Shown one piece after another: positions 49,491-59,757 of a stretch of 64,000 bases of DNA. How positions within the stretch are numbered: the first letter of the stretch is position 1; each line of letters opens with the position of its first letter. The notes under the pieces are model-generated. The model was given only the letters and a program-made list of their open reading frames with translations, was not told the DNA's origin and ran no database searches. The stretch spans positions 8,625,501 through 8,689,500 of the forward strand of contig NZ_CP088022.1 of NCBI RefSeq assembly GCF_013373795.3, given 5' to 3'. The DNA comes from Bradyrhizobium quebecense. GTDB lineage: Bacteria; Pseudomonadota; Alphaproteobacteria; Rhizobiales; Xanthobacteraceae. A program made the translations under genes and the position numbers.

Positions 49491-50900
49491 GGGGATGTCC
49501 CGATCGGTGTTGAACTACGTCGGGCCGACGTTGCCGGAATGAATGTTACGCGGCCCTCGTAAGGGCCGCACGCAGAACCGACAATTGCTTATGCGCCTTC
49601 AATCGTCGGAAGCCCTTGTTGGCCTCGATCATGCCGGCCGCGACCCATCGCAAGGCCATACCGGCATCGCGCCAGCGTTTGATGTTGCGCGTGACGCCGC
49701 GAATGGTGCCCATCATGTTCTCGGCGATGTTGGTACAGGCGAGCGATCGACGAAGCTCCTTCGGCAGCTTCAGCCGGACGACAGTCAGGATTTCGTCGAG
49801 GCCTTCGAGGATGCTCGCCGCTACACCGGGCCATTGCTGGTCGAGTCGACGCGCGAGATTGCGGATCAATTTTTCAGCCTTGTCGGCGTCATTGAGCTCC
49901 CAGGCCTGGCGCAGCACCCGACGGGTGGCCGCATGATGCTCTTTCGGCAGGCGTTCCATGATGTTGCGCGCCTTGTGGATCTGGTAGCGCTGGATCGCAG
50001 CGGCCGAATCGAGGGTGCGGCGGATCGCCTTCGACAACGCCTTTCGTGCGGTCGGCGATGAACAGTCCTGGCACCGTCGGGTCGAGCCCGCGCGAGACCA
50101 GGTTGTCCAGCAGGGCCTGAACCGTTACGGCATTCTCGATCGCCCCTTCCACCAGCGCCAGCGGATGCTTGTTGCCTTCGCCGTCAACTCCGATCGCGGC
50201 GACCAGCACGAGATCGTCGCCGAGATGCAGCCCGTCGATTTGGACCACCAGAAGGTCGAGCGTGGACAGATCGGCGGCCATGAAGTCAGCCAGCTGCGCC
50301 GCCGACAGCGCTACGAACCTCCGCGAGGCCGCCGACTTCGAAACCCCGATCCGGGCGGTGCCGGCACGTCACCCTCGGGCAGCACGGCCGAACCGGAGCG
50401 TCGACACATTGATCAGCATCAGGTTCATCGCCTAGCGACCCAGCCAGACCCTCCTGCGCCGCCGTTTCCCAGTTCGGGATCGTGACCTCGCCGCCATCCA
50501 CGCCCCGGACCCGCGGACGCTCGACCTCGATCTTGCCGCCGTGGAAACCAATCCGTCCCCGCGTTCGACCCCAACGGTGCGCCCGCCGCGCCGCGTCGCG
50601 ACCGTGGCGCGGCCCGCAGGCCGCCACAACATCCGCCTCCATCGTCGTGCCGAGCGCCTCCATCCCTGCCGCAAGGCAGAACCGATCGAAGCTCGCCCGC
50701 ACTTCTGCAAACGCTTCGTCCACCGCCCCGGTCGCCGACGAACCAGCCGGTTTGATATCTCTCGTCATGGCGTTGCTCTCCTTTATGGAATCAGCACCCC
50801 GAGCCTACCGGCTCAAGGGTAAGCGCGAATTTCTCCGCACCTTTTGCTTTTGAGAGTCCTGATGCATGAGGTGTCCACCAAAATAGGTGGACACCTTGTG

Positions 50901-51359
50901 ATGAGCGACGATGATCAGAAACTGCGGGTCAGGCTTGTCGGCCGGAACGGTCGCCGGCGCTACGAGGCGGCATCGAAAGAGCGTCTTGTCGCGGCCTGCC
51001 TTGAGCCTGGGGTTTCGGTATCGAGGCTTGCACTCGAACATGGGGTCAACGCGAACCTCCTTCGGAAGTGGATCAAGAAGCACAGCGCGACCAGGTCGCT
51101 GCCGCCGTCCTCACGCCCGGCGTTCATCCCGGTTCAGCTTGAGGGGAAGTCCGAGCGGGACCTGTCGCGAAAAGACAGCGTGGCGACGGTTGATTTGCCG
51201 GCTTACGATGAAGTGCGTGGTTCGGAACCCAAAGGGACTCCAGCTTTTTGTTCTCCGGCCAAAGTGAGCGTGTCGCTGCCGAATGGCGTGAAGCTCGCGC
51301 TGGAATGCGGCGATGTGGATGCATTGACGGCGATCATCGGAGCGCTGGGCGATGTTTAG
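50901..51359 (+). CDS. tnpA: IS66 TnpA accessory protein
   Basis: 152 residues from MSDDDQKLRVRLVGRNGRRRYEAASKERLVAACLEPGVSVSRLALEHGVNANLLRKWIKKH, an HTH_8-type DNA-binding start typical of IS66 OrfA. The C-terminus has VSVSLPNGVKLALECGDVDALTAIIGALG. It overlaps tnpB by 8 bp, so translational coupling is expected. Confidence 0.88.
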   Translation: MSDDDQKLRVRLVGRNGRRRYEAASKERLVAACLEPGVSVSRLALEHGVNANLLRKWIKKHSATRSLPPSSRPAFIPVQLEGKSERDLSRKDSVATVDLPAYDEVRGSEPKGTPAFCSPAKVSVSLPNGVKLALECGDVDALTAIIGALGDV

Positions 51360-51705
51360 ACTGGGCGATGACCTGCAGGTCTATCTGCACCGTGAGCCGA
51401 TCGACTTCCGGGCTGGCATCAACAGCCTTGCGGTCCTGGTCCAGGAGACGATGGCGCTCGATCCATTCACTCCGGCGGTTTTTGCGTTCTGCAATCGCCG
51501 TTGCGACCGGATGAAGCTTCTGTTCTTCGATCGGTCCGGCTTTGTACTGGTCCTGAAGCGGCTGACCGAAGACAGGTTCCGATGGCCGCGCCGCCAGGAG
51601 GCGATCGTCACGCTGACGACGGAGCAATTGCACTGGATCCTTGACGGCATCGATATCGATGCGATGGTCCGCCATCCGGTGCGGCAATATCAGGTTGCCG
51701 GCTGA
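51352..51705 (+). CDS. tnpB: IS66 TnpB accessory protein
   Basis: 117 residues, full length for the family: LQVYLHREPIDFRAGINSLAVLVQE, then CDRMKLLFFDRSGFVLVLKRLTEDRFRWPR and QLHWILDGIDID. Needed for IS66 transposition; the precise role is unknown. Confidence 0.93.
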   Translation: MFRLGDDLQVYLHREPIDFRAGINSLAVLVQETMALDPFTPAVFAFCNRRCDRMKLLFFDRSGFVLVLKRLTEDRFRWPRRQEAIVTLTTEQLHWILDGIDIDAMVRHPVRQYQVAG

Positions 51706-51757
51706 GCTCTCGAGTTGAGCGGTTGACGCGTCGGTACGGTTCAGATTCAAGAATTCG

Positions 51758-53329
51758 ATGAATCGAACCGGCGATCCGAGTGTTGAAGTGCTGTTGGCAC
51801 GCATTGCTGCGCTGCAGGCGGAGAACCATCAACTCGCCGACCGCGTCGCCAAGCTCGAGGAAGAACTGGCGCTGGCACGCCTGCATCGTTTTGCGCCGCG
51901 CAGCGAAAAGCATGTTGATCGTCTCTTCAATGAAGCCGAGCAGGCCTCCGATGAGGAGGACGCCGGCAGTGAAACGAACAATATCGCCGAACTTCCGGAC
52001 ACGGGCTTGCCACCCGTCGAAAACACAATGGGAAAGAAGCGCGGCCGCAAGCCGCTGCCGGGGAACCTACCTCGTGAGCGCGTCGAGTATGACCTGTCCG
52101 ACGATCAGAAGGCGTGTCCTTGCTGCCGTGGCCAGATGCATCGCATGGGCGAGGCTGTCACCGAGCAACTTCATATCGAGGTGAAGGCGAAGGTTTTACA
52201 GAATGTGCGCTTCAAATATGCGTGCCGCCATTGCGATCGCACCGGGATCCACGCCCCTGTCGTGACCGCGCCGATGCCGCCGCAACCATTGCCGGGCAGC
52301 GTTGCCACGCCCTCGACGCTGGCGTTCGCGCTGGTTCACAAATATGTCGATGGCACGCCGCTCTACCGCCTGGCGCAGGCCTTCGAACGTGCAGGTGTTC
52401 CTGTCAGCCGCGGCGCTTTGGGCCACTGGGTGATTGGCTCGAGCGAGAAGCATCTGCATCGCATCTACGACGCCCTGAAGCTGCGGCTCAGATCACAACC
52501 TCTCATCCATGGCGACGAGACAACGGTTCAGGTCCTCAAGGAGAAGGACAAACGGGCCACCAGCACATCGTACATGTGGGCTTATCGCAGCGGCAAGGGC
52601 AGCCACGAGCCGATCGTTCTTCTGGATTATCAGCCGGGCCGCGGCCAAATCCACCCGCAAGCCTTCCTCGGCGATTACCGTGGCATTGTAATGAGTGACG
52701 GCTATACCGCATGGCGCACGCTGGAAGGGGCCACCCACATTGGATGCATGGCCCACTCCCGGCGGCGCTTTGTCGATGCCCTCAAAGCCAGGAAGAAGGG
52801 CGGCGGTCCGCCCGAGCAAGCGCTGCGGTTCTTTGAACAGCTCTACCGGGTTGAAAGGCGGGCGTGGGACGGAATACCGGAGAAGGGTGAAACACAGGCC
52901 TACTGCATTCGCCGCTTCCGCCAGCAACATAGTGTCCCCATCCTCAATGCTCTCAAAGTATGGCTCGATGACATGGCCCCGAAGGTCTTGCCTGACAGCA
53001 AGCTCGGCGACGCCGTATCCTACACCCGAAACCAATGGGAATATCTGACGCGCTACACCGGGGACGGCAGCATGCCGATTGACAACAATCTTCTGGAGCG
53101 CGACATCAGGGTTTTTGCAACTGGCAGGAAGAGTTGGTTGTTCAGCGATACCGTGGACGGAGCCAAGGCCAGTGCCGTCGTCTATAGCCTGATGCTGACC
53201 TGCCGCGCCTCACGTGTCGAGCCGTTAGCGTGGTTGCGCCACGTCCTCACCGAATTGCCTCAGCGCGCCGGCGACGCCGATATTACAGACCTGCTGCCCT
53301 TCAACTTCCACAAAGCCGCCACTGCCTGA
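51758..53329 (+). CDS. tnpC: IS66 TnpC transposase
   Basis: 523 residues, intact. It has an N-terminal coiled coil (LLARIAALQAENHQLADRVAKLEEELALARL), a linker KKRGRKPLP, a zinc finger CPCCRGQMHRMGE with CRHC (~residues 110-160), and a DDE-type catalytic core (IHGDETTVQVL, GIVMSDGYTAWR, MPIDNNLLERDIRVFATGRKSWLFSDTVDGA). The C-terminal domain is WLRHVLTELP. It sits 52 bp after tnpB. Confidence 0.93.
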   Translation: MNRTGDPSVEVLLARIAALQAENHQLADRVAKLEEELALARLHRFAPRSEKHVDRLFNEAEQASDEEDAGSETNNIAELPDTGLPPVENTMGKKRGRKPLPGNLPRERVEYDLSDDQKACPCCRGQMHRMGEAVTEQLHIEVKAKVLQNVRFKYACRHCDRTGIHAPVVTAPMPPQPLPGSVATPSTLAFALVHKYVDGTPLYRLAQAFERAGVPVSRGALGHWVIGSSEKHLHRIYDALKLRLRSQPLIHGDETTVQVLKEKDKRATSTSYMWAYRSGKGSHEPIVLLDYQPGRGQIHPQAFLGDYRGIVMSDGYTAWRTLEGATHIGCMAHSRRRFVDALKARKKGGGPPEQALRFFEQLYRVERRAWDGIPEKGETQAYCIRRFRQQHSVPILNALKVWLDDMAPKVLPDSKLGDAVSYTRNQWEYLTRYTGDGSMPIDNNLLERDIRVFATGRKSWLFSDTVDGAKASAVVYSLMLTCRASRVEPLAWLRHVLTELPQRAGDADITDLLPFNFHKAATA

Positions 53330-53456
53330 ACGGCTCGGTATCGCCCGATACCAGGGCAATCCATCAAAACCGCCGGCGTGCGAAGAAAATCGCGCTTACG
53401 CTCAAGGTGGGCAACGCCGACCTCTTCAGAAATTCAACAGAACCCGGGACATCCCC

Positions 53457-54392
53457 CCGAACTCTCCCCGCGCAGAGCTTTGTGCGGATCGGCACGTAGG
53501 CCCACAGCATCGTCCGATATTACGGGAGTGGATGTCTGCGTATGCGAGTTGTTCGGTGCCCGTGACATCCTGGAAGCGATGTAGAACCGACCAGCTTGCG
53601 CAAGAAGCGACTTAGAATGGAGGACAATTTTGAGGTGAGCTCTGAATTGAGGGCAGAGGCGTTCAGTGATGGTAGCGGCCGGTCAGGAGACCTGGTTCGC
53701 AAACTGACCCTTTATTCGTTCGGCCTCTTCCCTCGACAGTTTCTCGGGCCCAGTCCCCGTTTCTTAAAAGAGCCGGCCCCTTGCGTTCTCGATCGTAAAC
53801 CATCCAACCTTTGGTGCCCTGACGAACGATGAACCGTTGTGCTGCCTCCAGTTGTACCTAGAAAAGAAGCTTCGACACGGGCAAAATGCCTAGGGCGAGG
53901 CGTTGGGCTGCCGAGAGCCAGAAATCAACTCAAGACCCGATCATGACCTGTGCAAAGCTGCAGTGGGCGGCTTTATGAGGATATCGAGCGTGGCGCGCTT
54001 CTCCGGTAAATGCGACGATCGCGGGGATGCTGCTGATCAGATCCGCGCTTAATTCCTTGGGGGTGCCGGGTCGGCGAGCTCTAGTCGAAGCCTATCCGCG
54101 CGCTTCCGCCGTGCTCGGTTCCGGCGCGGTACGAAGTATTCGAGGCGCCAAAGATTGGAGGCATCGGAAATTGTTCGTCCCGTCGTTAACGGCCGAGCAG
54201 ACGCCGTTGAGGCAGTGGTGTTCCGACTTAGCGACGAGTCGTCTTACATTGCATTACCGGTTCAGAGATGGTCGTGGATGGTAGTCTCACGATCGGCGTC
54301 CCACAGAAATCTGAAGCGCCCGAGACAATTTTCTGATTGCTATCGACTGAATGACGCGAACACACCGTTTTCGTGCGCGGTTGTCAATTATG
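53457..54392 (+). other. Intergenic, no supported gene
   Basis: About 0.9 kb with only short frames (for example 53596-53832). Nothing recognisable. Confidence 0.4.
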
Positions 54393-54647
54393 TCAGTTGC
54401 GGCCACGTATCCAAAGTATTATGTCGCTCGATCCAATTACGCGCCTTGGATAATGTGGGTTTATCGTGCCAGCCAGCATGGTAGTCGAATTCGCGGATGG
54501 ACTGTTCAGCAGTTCGTCTGCGAATCTCTTCGCGTCAGCCTCGCTTGGAAAGGTTCTGGTTTCTCGAATGGGGTATCGATTTGGCCCCTTCGACTGGTTG
54601 AAGGAAACATACCAAGTGTGTTGTAGCCATATCCTTTTCGTGCTCAT
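54393..54647 (-). CDS. Small hypothetical protein
   Basis: 84 residues with WYVSFNQSKGPNRYPIRETRTFPSEADAKRFADELL, then AGTINPHYPRRVIGSSDIILWI. The pattern WYVSF-Q-GPNRYPI-ETRTF is a recurring one in rhizobial hypothetical proteins, as I recall, which supports a real gene. No ribosome-binding site is obvious and no function is known. Confidence 0.5.
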   Translation of the reverse strand: MSTKRIWLQHTWYVSFNQSKGPNRYPIRETRTFPSEADAKRFADELLNSPSANSTTMLAGTINPHYPRRVIGSSDIILWIRGRN

Positions 54648-54920
54648 CGGCCGATGATGGTGGTCATACCTCCATCAGCAGTCAATTGCGAGTATTGGTA
54701 GTTGATCGTTTGCGGCAATTGTCGTCGATGAAGGGGCTTGACTATTTGGCAGGTCGTCGGATCCACCCAGCGCAGAAGGTCGGCAAGAAGATCAGGTTAC
54801 ACCGGCAGACTTGACCACGCCTCGCGCCGCGGAAGCCTGAACAGGTTCAGGCCACGCCTGCTGATGTCCTCAAGCTGAAATGTGCCCACCAGGATGCGAC
54901 GCAGCCGGCGGCAGCGAAGG

Positions 54921-56074
54921 AGGGTGTCATAAGGAATGTGTAAGCAGGTTTCTGTGAGTTTACCCTACCGAGGAGACTCACATGACGACGATAACACCTG
55001 AACTGCTTGATCAACTGCTTGCTAACTATGAGAAGCCCGAGGACCTGACCGGAGACAACGGGCTGTTCAAGCAGCTGAAGAAGGCGTTGATCGAGCGCGC
55101 GCTCGCCGCCGAGTTGAGCGAACATCTCGGCTATGAGAAGGGCGATCCGGGCGGTCGAGGGACGGGCAACAGCCGCAATGGCACCAGCAGCAAGACGATC
55201 CTGACCGAGGACGGCGAGATCGAGATTGCCATACCGCGCGACCGCGCCGGCAGTTTCGAACCGCAGCTCGTCGCCAAGGGCCAGGACGCGGTTCGATGGC
55301 TTCGACGACAAGATTCTGGGCCTGTATGCCCGCGGCATGACGGTGCGCGAGATCCAGGGCCACCTGGCCGAGGTCTCACCCGATCTCATCAGCCGGGTCA
55401 CCGATGCCGTCCTCGATGAGGTGCGGGAGTGGCAAAATGGCCTTCGTGTCCCGGAAGGACCGCAAGGCGATCCTGCCCGCGATCAAGGCGATCTACCGGG
55501 CCGAGCACGCCGATATTGCGCTTGTCCGCCTCGAGGAGTTCGAGGCCGAGTGGGGCAAGCGCTATCCAGCGATCGGAGCGGCCTAGCGGAGCGCCTGGGA
55601 TTACGTCGTGCCATTCTTCGCCTTCGCACCGGGCACCCGCAAGATGATCTACACCACCAACGCTGTGGAGGCGCTGCATCGCTCGTTGCGCAAGATCATC
55701 AAAACGCGCGGCAGCTTTCCAAACGATGACGCGGCGTCGAAGCTGCTCTATCTCGCAATCAAGAATGCCGGCCTGCGCTGGCGACGCCCGGTCGAATGGA
55801 CCTCCGCGATGGGCCAGTTTGCCATCCGGTTCGGCGAGCGCTTTCCGGGAACGACGCGATGACGAACGGCATCACGGCAACGGTCATGATGGCTCGGCAC
55901 GCCCCTTCGCCGTCAAGTTCCTCGCCTGCGGCGCGCCGCTCCGCGGCTTCGGGACTTGAACGCTCGGTGCGGCCAAGCAAACTCATCCACCATGCCGCTG
56001 ATGCCTTGTTCTTGATGCCGGGAGACAAATTCACCCTTCACAGAAACCCCTGACACAAAAGTTCTGACAATCCC
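54921..56074 (+). mobile_element. IS256-family element with internal deletion
   Basis: Imperfect ends: GGGTGTCAT (54921) with GTTTCTGTGA, and inverted GGGATTGTCA (56074) with GTTTCTGTGA. The transposase starts at 54982 (MTTITPELLDQLLANYEKPEDLTGDNGLFKQLKKALIERALAAELSEHLGYEKGDP). It shifts frame near 55290 (AKGQ), and at ~55440 jumps from DEVREWQN to [25 protein letters not shown], losing ~100 central residues including most of the DDE core. It ends with [27 protein letters not shown] (55640-55860). Confidence 0.85.
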
Positions 56075-56915
56075 AGCGCCAGCGCGGCTCTGGCTCGTCT
56101 GCTGCTTTAAAAGTACGGCTTCTTGCTTCTTCTCTTCATACCGCAACTCGTGCGGGCGGTCGTCAGCAGCCGCTCGCACGCTTTTCCGAGGGCGCGACTA
56201 GTCAACCGCGCGCGTCCTGTTCTTCCCTCTCTCTTTTCGTCGTGCCCGTTTGGTACGCGAGTTGCTGAGAAACGTGCGGGCTTGGCTTCTCAAACATTCA
56301 CACTCGCGACCCCATGAGATGGCCAAATCTGCTCAGCCCAGACTTGCGCTTGGGCGGTTTCTCCAAGGCAGCGCCCGCGTCATTTGTAGCCACCGCAGCA
56401 ACATACTCAGGAGGCCAAATTCCCCGATCATTCTCGATCCAAATTGCTGAGCTTGAAAGTTGGCTTTGGGCGAGCAACTGAGTTTCTTGATCCGAGACCC
56501 CGCGCCGCACAGTTCCCCTATTCATTGGAGGATACCGGAGTCTTACGGATAGCGACGGCGTGCGCCCTCCTCCATATTCTATGCAAGCTAGGATTTTGCA
56601 TTTCCTTCCTGGGGCTAGAGCCAACGCCGCCCGCATGCATTTTGAGCGGGCGGCGTTGTGCTTTCTACAAACAAACGTCGCAGTTCAGGGCGTTGCCTCG
56701 AGGGTCGGCGTCGCGTCTCGCGTCGCAAGCGCACAGGCAGGAAGCTTCAGTGCTTCGCATCACGCAAATTCACTCGCACGTAGGCCTGCTCGTTGCAGAT
56801 TGATTGCGCGCTTACGCGCGACTGCAACCCTGACACACTGCAAAACTCGAATCGGAATTTAAGTTGTGCATCTATCGAACCACAATGTCGGCTTCTAACC
56901 AATCTGGAGGAGCGA
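56075..56915 (+). other. Intergenic, no supported gene
   Basis: No recognisable coding or RNA feature; several short alternative frames. Confidence 0.4.
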
Positions 56916-57260
56916 TCATGGATTCACGAATGGACCTGCCACTGAACTTTCATCCAGCGGCATTAGAGTGTCGGGATCTTGGACGCCAAGTGGCGCGGTT
57001 GGAGCAACGAACGATCGGCGAAGCTGGTCGGGGTTGCGTAGCCGATCGTCCGTTGCGGTGAGGTGGGCTGCATAGGCCGCGGGGGATGACATACTACAGC
57101 GACGAGTGAGGCTGCCGGAGATTGTCATCGTCGACCCAGTTGGCGATCTTGGCGCGGGCGCCGCCAAGATCGAAGAACAGGGTCTCGTTGAGCAGCTCAT
57201 CGCGCATCCGGCCATTGATGGGGAAGACGGCCCCGCTCCCTCGGCGCCGGCGATATGCTG
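56916..57260 (-). pseudogene. IS3-family orfB, C-terminal fragment
   Basis: The minus strand reads NGRMRDELLNETLFFDLGGARAKIANWVDDDNLRQPHSSL (~57120-57230). After a frameshift it reads SPAAYAAHLTATDDRLRNPDQLRRS. These are the last segments of an IS3-family transposase; the catalytic core is gone. Confidence 0.7.
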
Positions 57261-57297
57261 GCGATGGACGAACCCGCTAACAGCCAGCAGTTCACCA

Positions 57298-58290
57298 ATG
57301 GAAGTCGCGACAATTGGGTTGGACGTTTCGGAGCACGTATTTCACATCCATGCCGTTGATGGCCAAGGCCAAGTGGCCTGTCGCCAACGCCTCCGGCCAG
57401 GCGAGATCGTGTCGTTCTTCTCCTCGCTCGTACCTTGCCTAGTCGGCATTGAGGCCTGCGCGACTGCTCACAACCGGGCGCGGGAGATTCGCCAGTTGGA
57501 CACGATGTGAGATTGATCCCGCCAGCCTATGTTAAACCCTACCTACGAAGAGGAGCCAAGCATGACGCCGTTGACGCGGCTGCAATCTGCGAAGGGGTCA
57601 CCCGTCCCAATATGCGGTTCGTTCCAATCAAGAGCGTCGAGAACCATGGCTTCTTGATGCTTCATCGTGCAAGAGGCTTTGTTGGTCCGCCAACGGGCCA
57701 CGACAGCCTGCGCCACTCGGGCTCATTTTGCTGAGTTCGGAATCATTGCCGGGCAAGGCCGGCAACGGGCGGACGGTCTGGTGGGCTTGTTGGATGACGA
57801 GGAACTGATGCTACCGGCCCACGCCCGAATTGCACTAGCCGTCCTTGTGAACCAACTGAAGGAATTGGACCGGCAGGTCGAGGCCATCGAGCGCGAGCTA
57901 GCTCAGATCCAGCGAATAAATCCGATGACGAAGTTGCTGTCCTCGATTCCAGGGATCGGTCACATAACGGCCACGGCTCTCGCCGCGACCGTGCCGGATG
58001 CGACAATGTTCCGCTCCGGGCGCGAGTTCGCGGCCTGGCTTGGCCTGACGCCTAAGCAGAATTTCACCGGCGGGAAGGATCGGCTCGGCCGGATTACGAA
58101 CAGGGCGATTCCTATCTCAGGCACTTGCTTGTCATCGGAGCACGTAACGTCGTTCGGTGCCCAAAGGCACGCTCCCGGGTTGGAGGCGGCTGGATCAAAG
58201 TCCTGCTTGAACGGCGTCGGACATGGTCGTCGTCGCCATCGCCGTTGCCAACAAGTCTGGCCCGGATCGTCTGGGCGATGACTCTCTCTG
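57298..58290 (+). pseudogene. IS110-family transposase with several frameshifts
   Basis: MEVATIGLDVSEHVFHIHAVDGQGQVACRQRLRPGEIVSFFSSL is the N-terminal DEDD domain start and VGIEACATAH follows. Then, in other frames, IPPAYVKPYLRRGAKHDAVDAAAICEGVTRP, LVRQRATT, LLSSIPGIGHITATALAATVPDATMFRSGREFAAWLGLTPKQNFTGGKDRLGRI (transposase_20). At least three frame changes occur. Confidence 0.82.
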
Positions 58291-58363
58291 GAGGAAATAA
58301 TCAGTGGCAGGCAGCGAACTTGATTGCACAACATTCGACCGATCTTGATCTGAGACCGACAAC

Positions 58364-58600
58364 ATGCATGAATTAGATTCTCTTGTTAATAGAAGCACGT
58401 CCGCTGCGCAACCTTCGCCAATAGAGACTTTCGATGGAAGCTCGTCCCGTCCAATAATTGAACTCTTCAAAGGCATCGAACAGATGTTGGCGCCTCTATT
58501 TCAACGTTCTTACGAATGGGGCTCGAAGGAGTGGAAAGTCCTATGGGATGCAATCTTGGAGCAGTACGAGCACAATCAAGATGCGGTACTGGCTTCGATT
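58364..58600 (+). pseudogene. DUF262 (GmrSD-like) N-terminal fragment
   Basis: PIIELFKGIEQMLAPLFQRSYEWGSKEWKVLWDAILEQYE has the QR-x-Y-x-W core of DUF262 proteins (restriction GmrS-type or related defence/NTPase domains). Similarity stops after ~70 residues; the ORF runs on to 58876 with unrelated sequence. It appears to be a truncated gene start. Confidence 0.6.
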
Positions 58601-58794
58601 TCACAAGCGCAATTGTCACGGCGCCCAGCACGATCAGCCGGCTTCGCTCCGGGCCCTTATCAGCGCAATTATGGGCCATGCAGGAGCGGCCCCAAGGTCA
58701 GCGTCTTCTTCGTCCAGAGCTCGGACGAAGTTGCCGGGCAGTCCTCTCAGGGGCCTCAGTTAAATCGGACGCCAAATGCCCACGCTGCTTTGCT

Positions 58795-59757
58795 TTACAT
58801 TTCTGGATCTGAAATGCGGGTCAGCATCTTCACGTGCGGTCCCGCCCGCTTGAAGATCGGCTCCCAAAAGGCATAGGCCGTCTCGGCGAAACTCGCGCTT
58901 ATGCTGAACTTCGTGAGCGCAGCCCGATATGCGGCCTGTCGCCCGCAGCCTTGCCTCTCGACAAGGTGCCAGATGAATTGACCGACCTGGCGCGCATACG
59001 TGCTCGGACGAGCTCGGTGGTTGGGTACGATCTCAAGCCGCATGGTCCCGGTGTCGCGCGTCTCCGGTTCGATGAGATTGGCAAGCCAAATGAAGATTGA
59101 TGGATCAATGCTCGCAGCATAGCCGTCGCGCTTGAGCTGCTGATTGATCATAGAGAACGCGCTAGCGGCTTCTCTGAAGCATTCGCTCAGGATGAAGTTC
59201 GCCTGATTCTCCAGCTTGCCGCTCTGAAGATCGTCCAGCAATCTGACCGCCTCGTCAGTGAGCCGCCGCATGTATCGCAGTTGCGGCTGCCCCGCGCCGT
59301 CGGCAGGTTCCTTCTGCACGATCAACTCGGCCGCATCCGCGGGGAACTCTGTTGCGGCTTCTTTGAGAGCGGTCAAAAAGTCGCCTTCAAGACCGGAGCG
59401 GCCGATGTCTTTCGGTGCCGCTTCCCTCCCCACCCGTGTCTCTACGAGATTGGCAATCTTCACCATCATCTCAGTCGTAGCGTCGGAATCTAGAAGTTCG
59501 TCCTTGCGCGGCGCCGCCGCATTCCGAGATTCAAGCACCGCAACGGCACCCGGAGCCGTCGCTTGCCTCGCAAGCATTGCTTGATCAGGCGTCTTCTCTC
59601 CTGTGTGCTCCGATCGCGGATTGGAAGCGGCAATCCCGCTGGACAACACAAACAGGCCATCGTCAACGGCTCGGCTCGCCGCCGCGGTAAGCTCCACCAG
59701 CGAGCGTCGCGCACAGCGCGTATGGCTAGCACGACGCCTTTTTTTCGTGTGGCTCAT
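58795..59757 (-). CDS. Hypothetical protein coupled to ParA-like ATPase
   Basis: 320 residues. The N-terminus is very basic (SHTKKRRRASHTRCARRS), then a disordered Ala/Glu-rich region follows to ~110. A mostly helical C-terminal part has LRYMRRLTDEAVRLLDDLQSGKLENQANFILSECFREAASAFSMINQQLKRDGY and QFIWHLVERQGCGRQAAYRAALTKF. No known domain. Its start overlaps the end of the ParA-like gene by 32 bp, so the two are co-translated. It could be the DNA- or cargo-binding partner of the ATPase in place of a ParB; this is inference from position and the basic N-terminus only. Confidence 0.7.
   Translation of the reverse strand: MSHTKKRRRASHTRCARRSLVELTAAASRAVDDGLFVLSSGIAASNPRSEHTGEKTPDQAMLARQATAPGAVAVLESRNAAAPRKDELLDSDATTEMMVKIANLVETRVGREAAPKDIGRSGLEGDFLTALKEAATEFPADAAELIVQKEPADGAGQPQLRYMRRLTDEAVRLLDDLQSGKLENQANFILSECFREAASAFSMINQQLKRDGYAASIDPSIFIWLANLIEPETRDTGTMRLEIVPNHRARPSTYARQVGQFIWHLVERQGCGRQAAYRAALTKFSISASFAETAYAFWEPIFKRAGPHVKMLTRISDPEM

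Larger units (their letters stand above)
50819..53399 (+). mobile_element. Intact IS66-family element with 8-bp target duplication
   Basis: 2581 bp. Ends GTAAGCGCGAATTTC and GAAAATCGCGCTTAC are inverted. GCTCAAGG is present on both sides (50811-50818 and 53400-53407). It carries intact tnpA, tnpB and tnpC, so it is likely the youngest and still mobile element here. Confidence 0.93.
49491..53456 (-). mobile_element. IS256-like element, copy 2, interrupted by IS66
   Basis: 49491-50818 matches 19438-20765 at a constant offset of 30053 with one visible base change (ATEN against AIEN in the transposase). The last ~50 bp and terminal repeat (CGGGACATCCCC, ending 53456) lie beyond the IS66 insertion at 50819-53399. 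It carries the same two transposase frameshifts as copy 1. No flanking duplication is evident. Confidence 0.88.
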
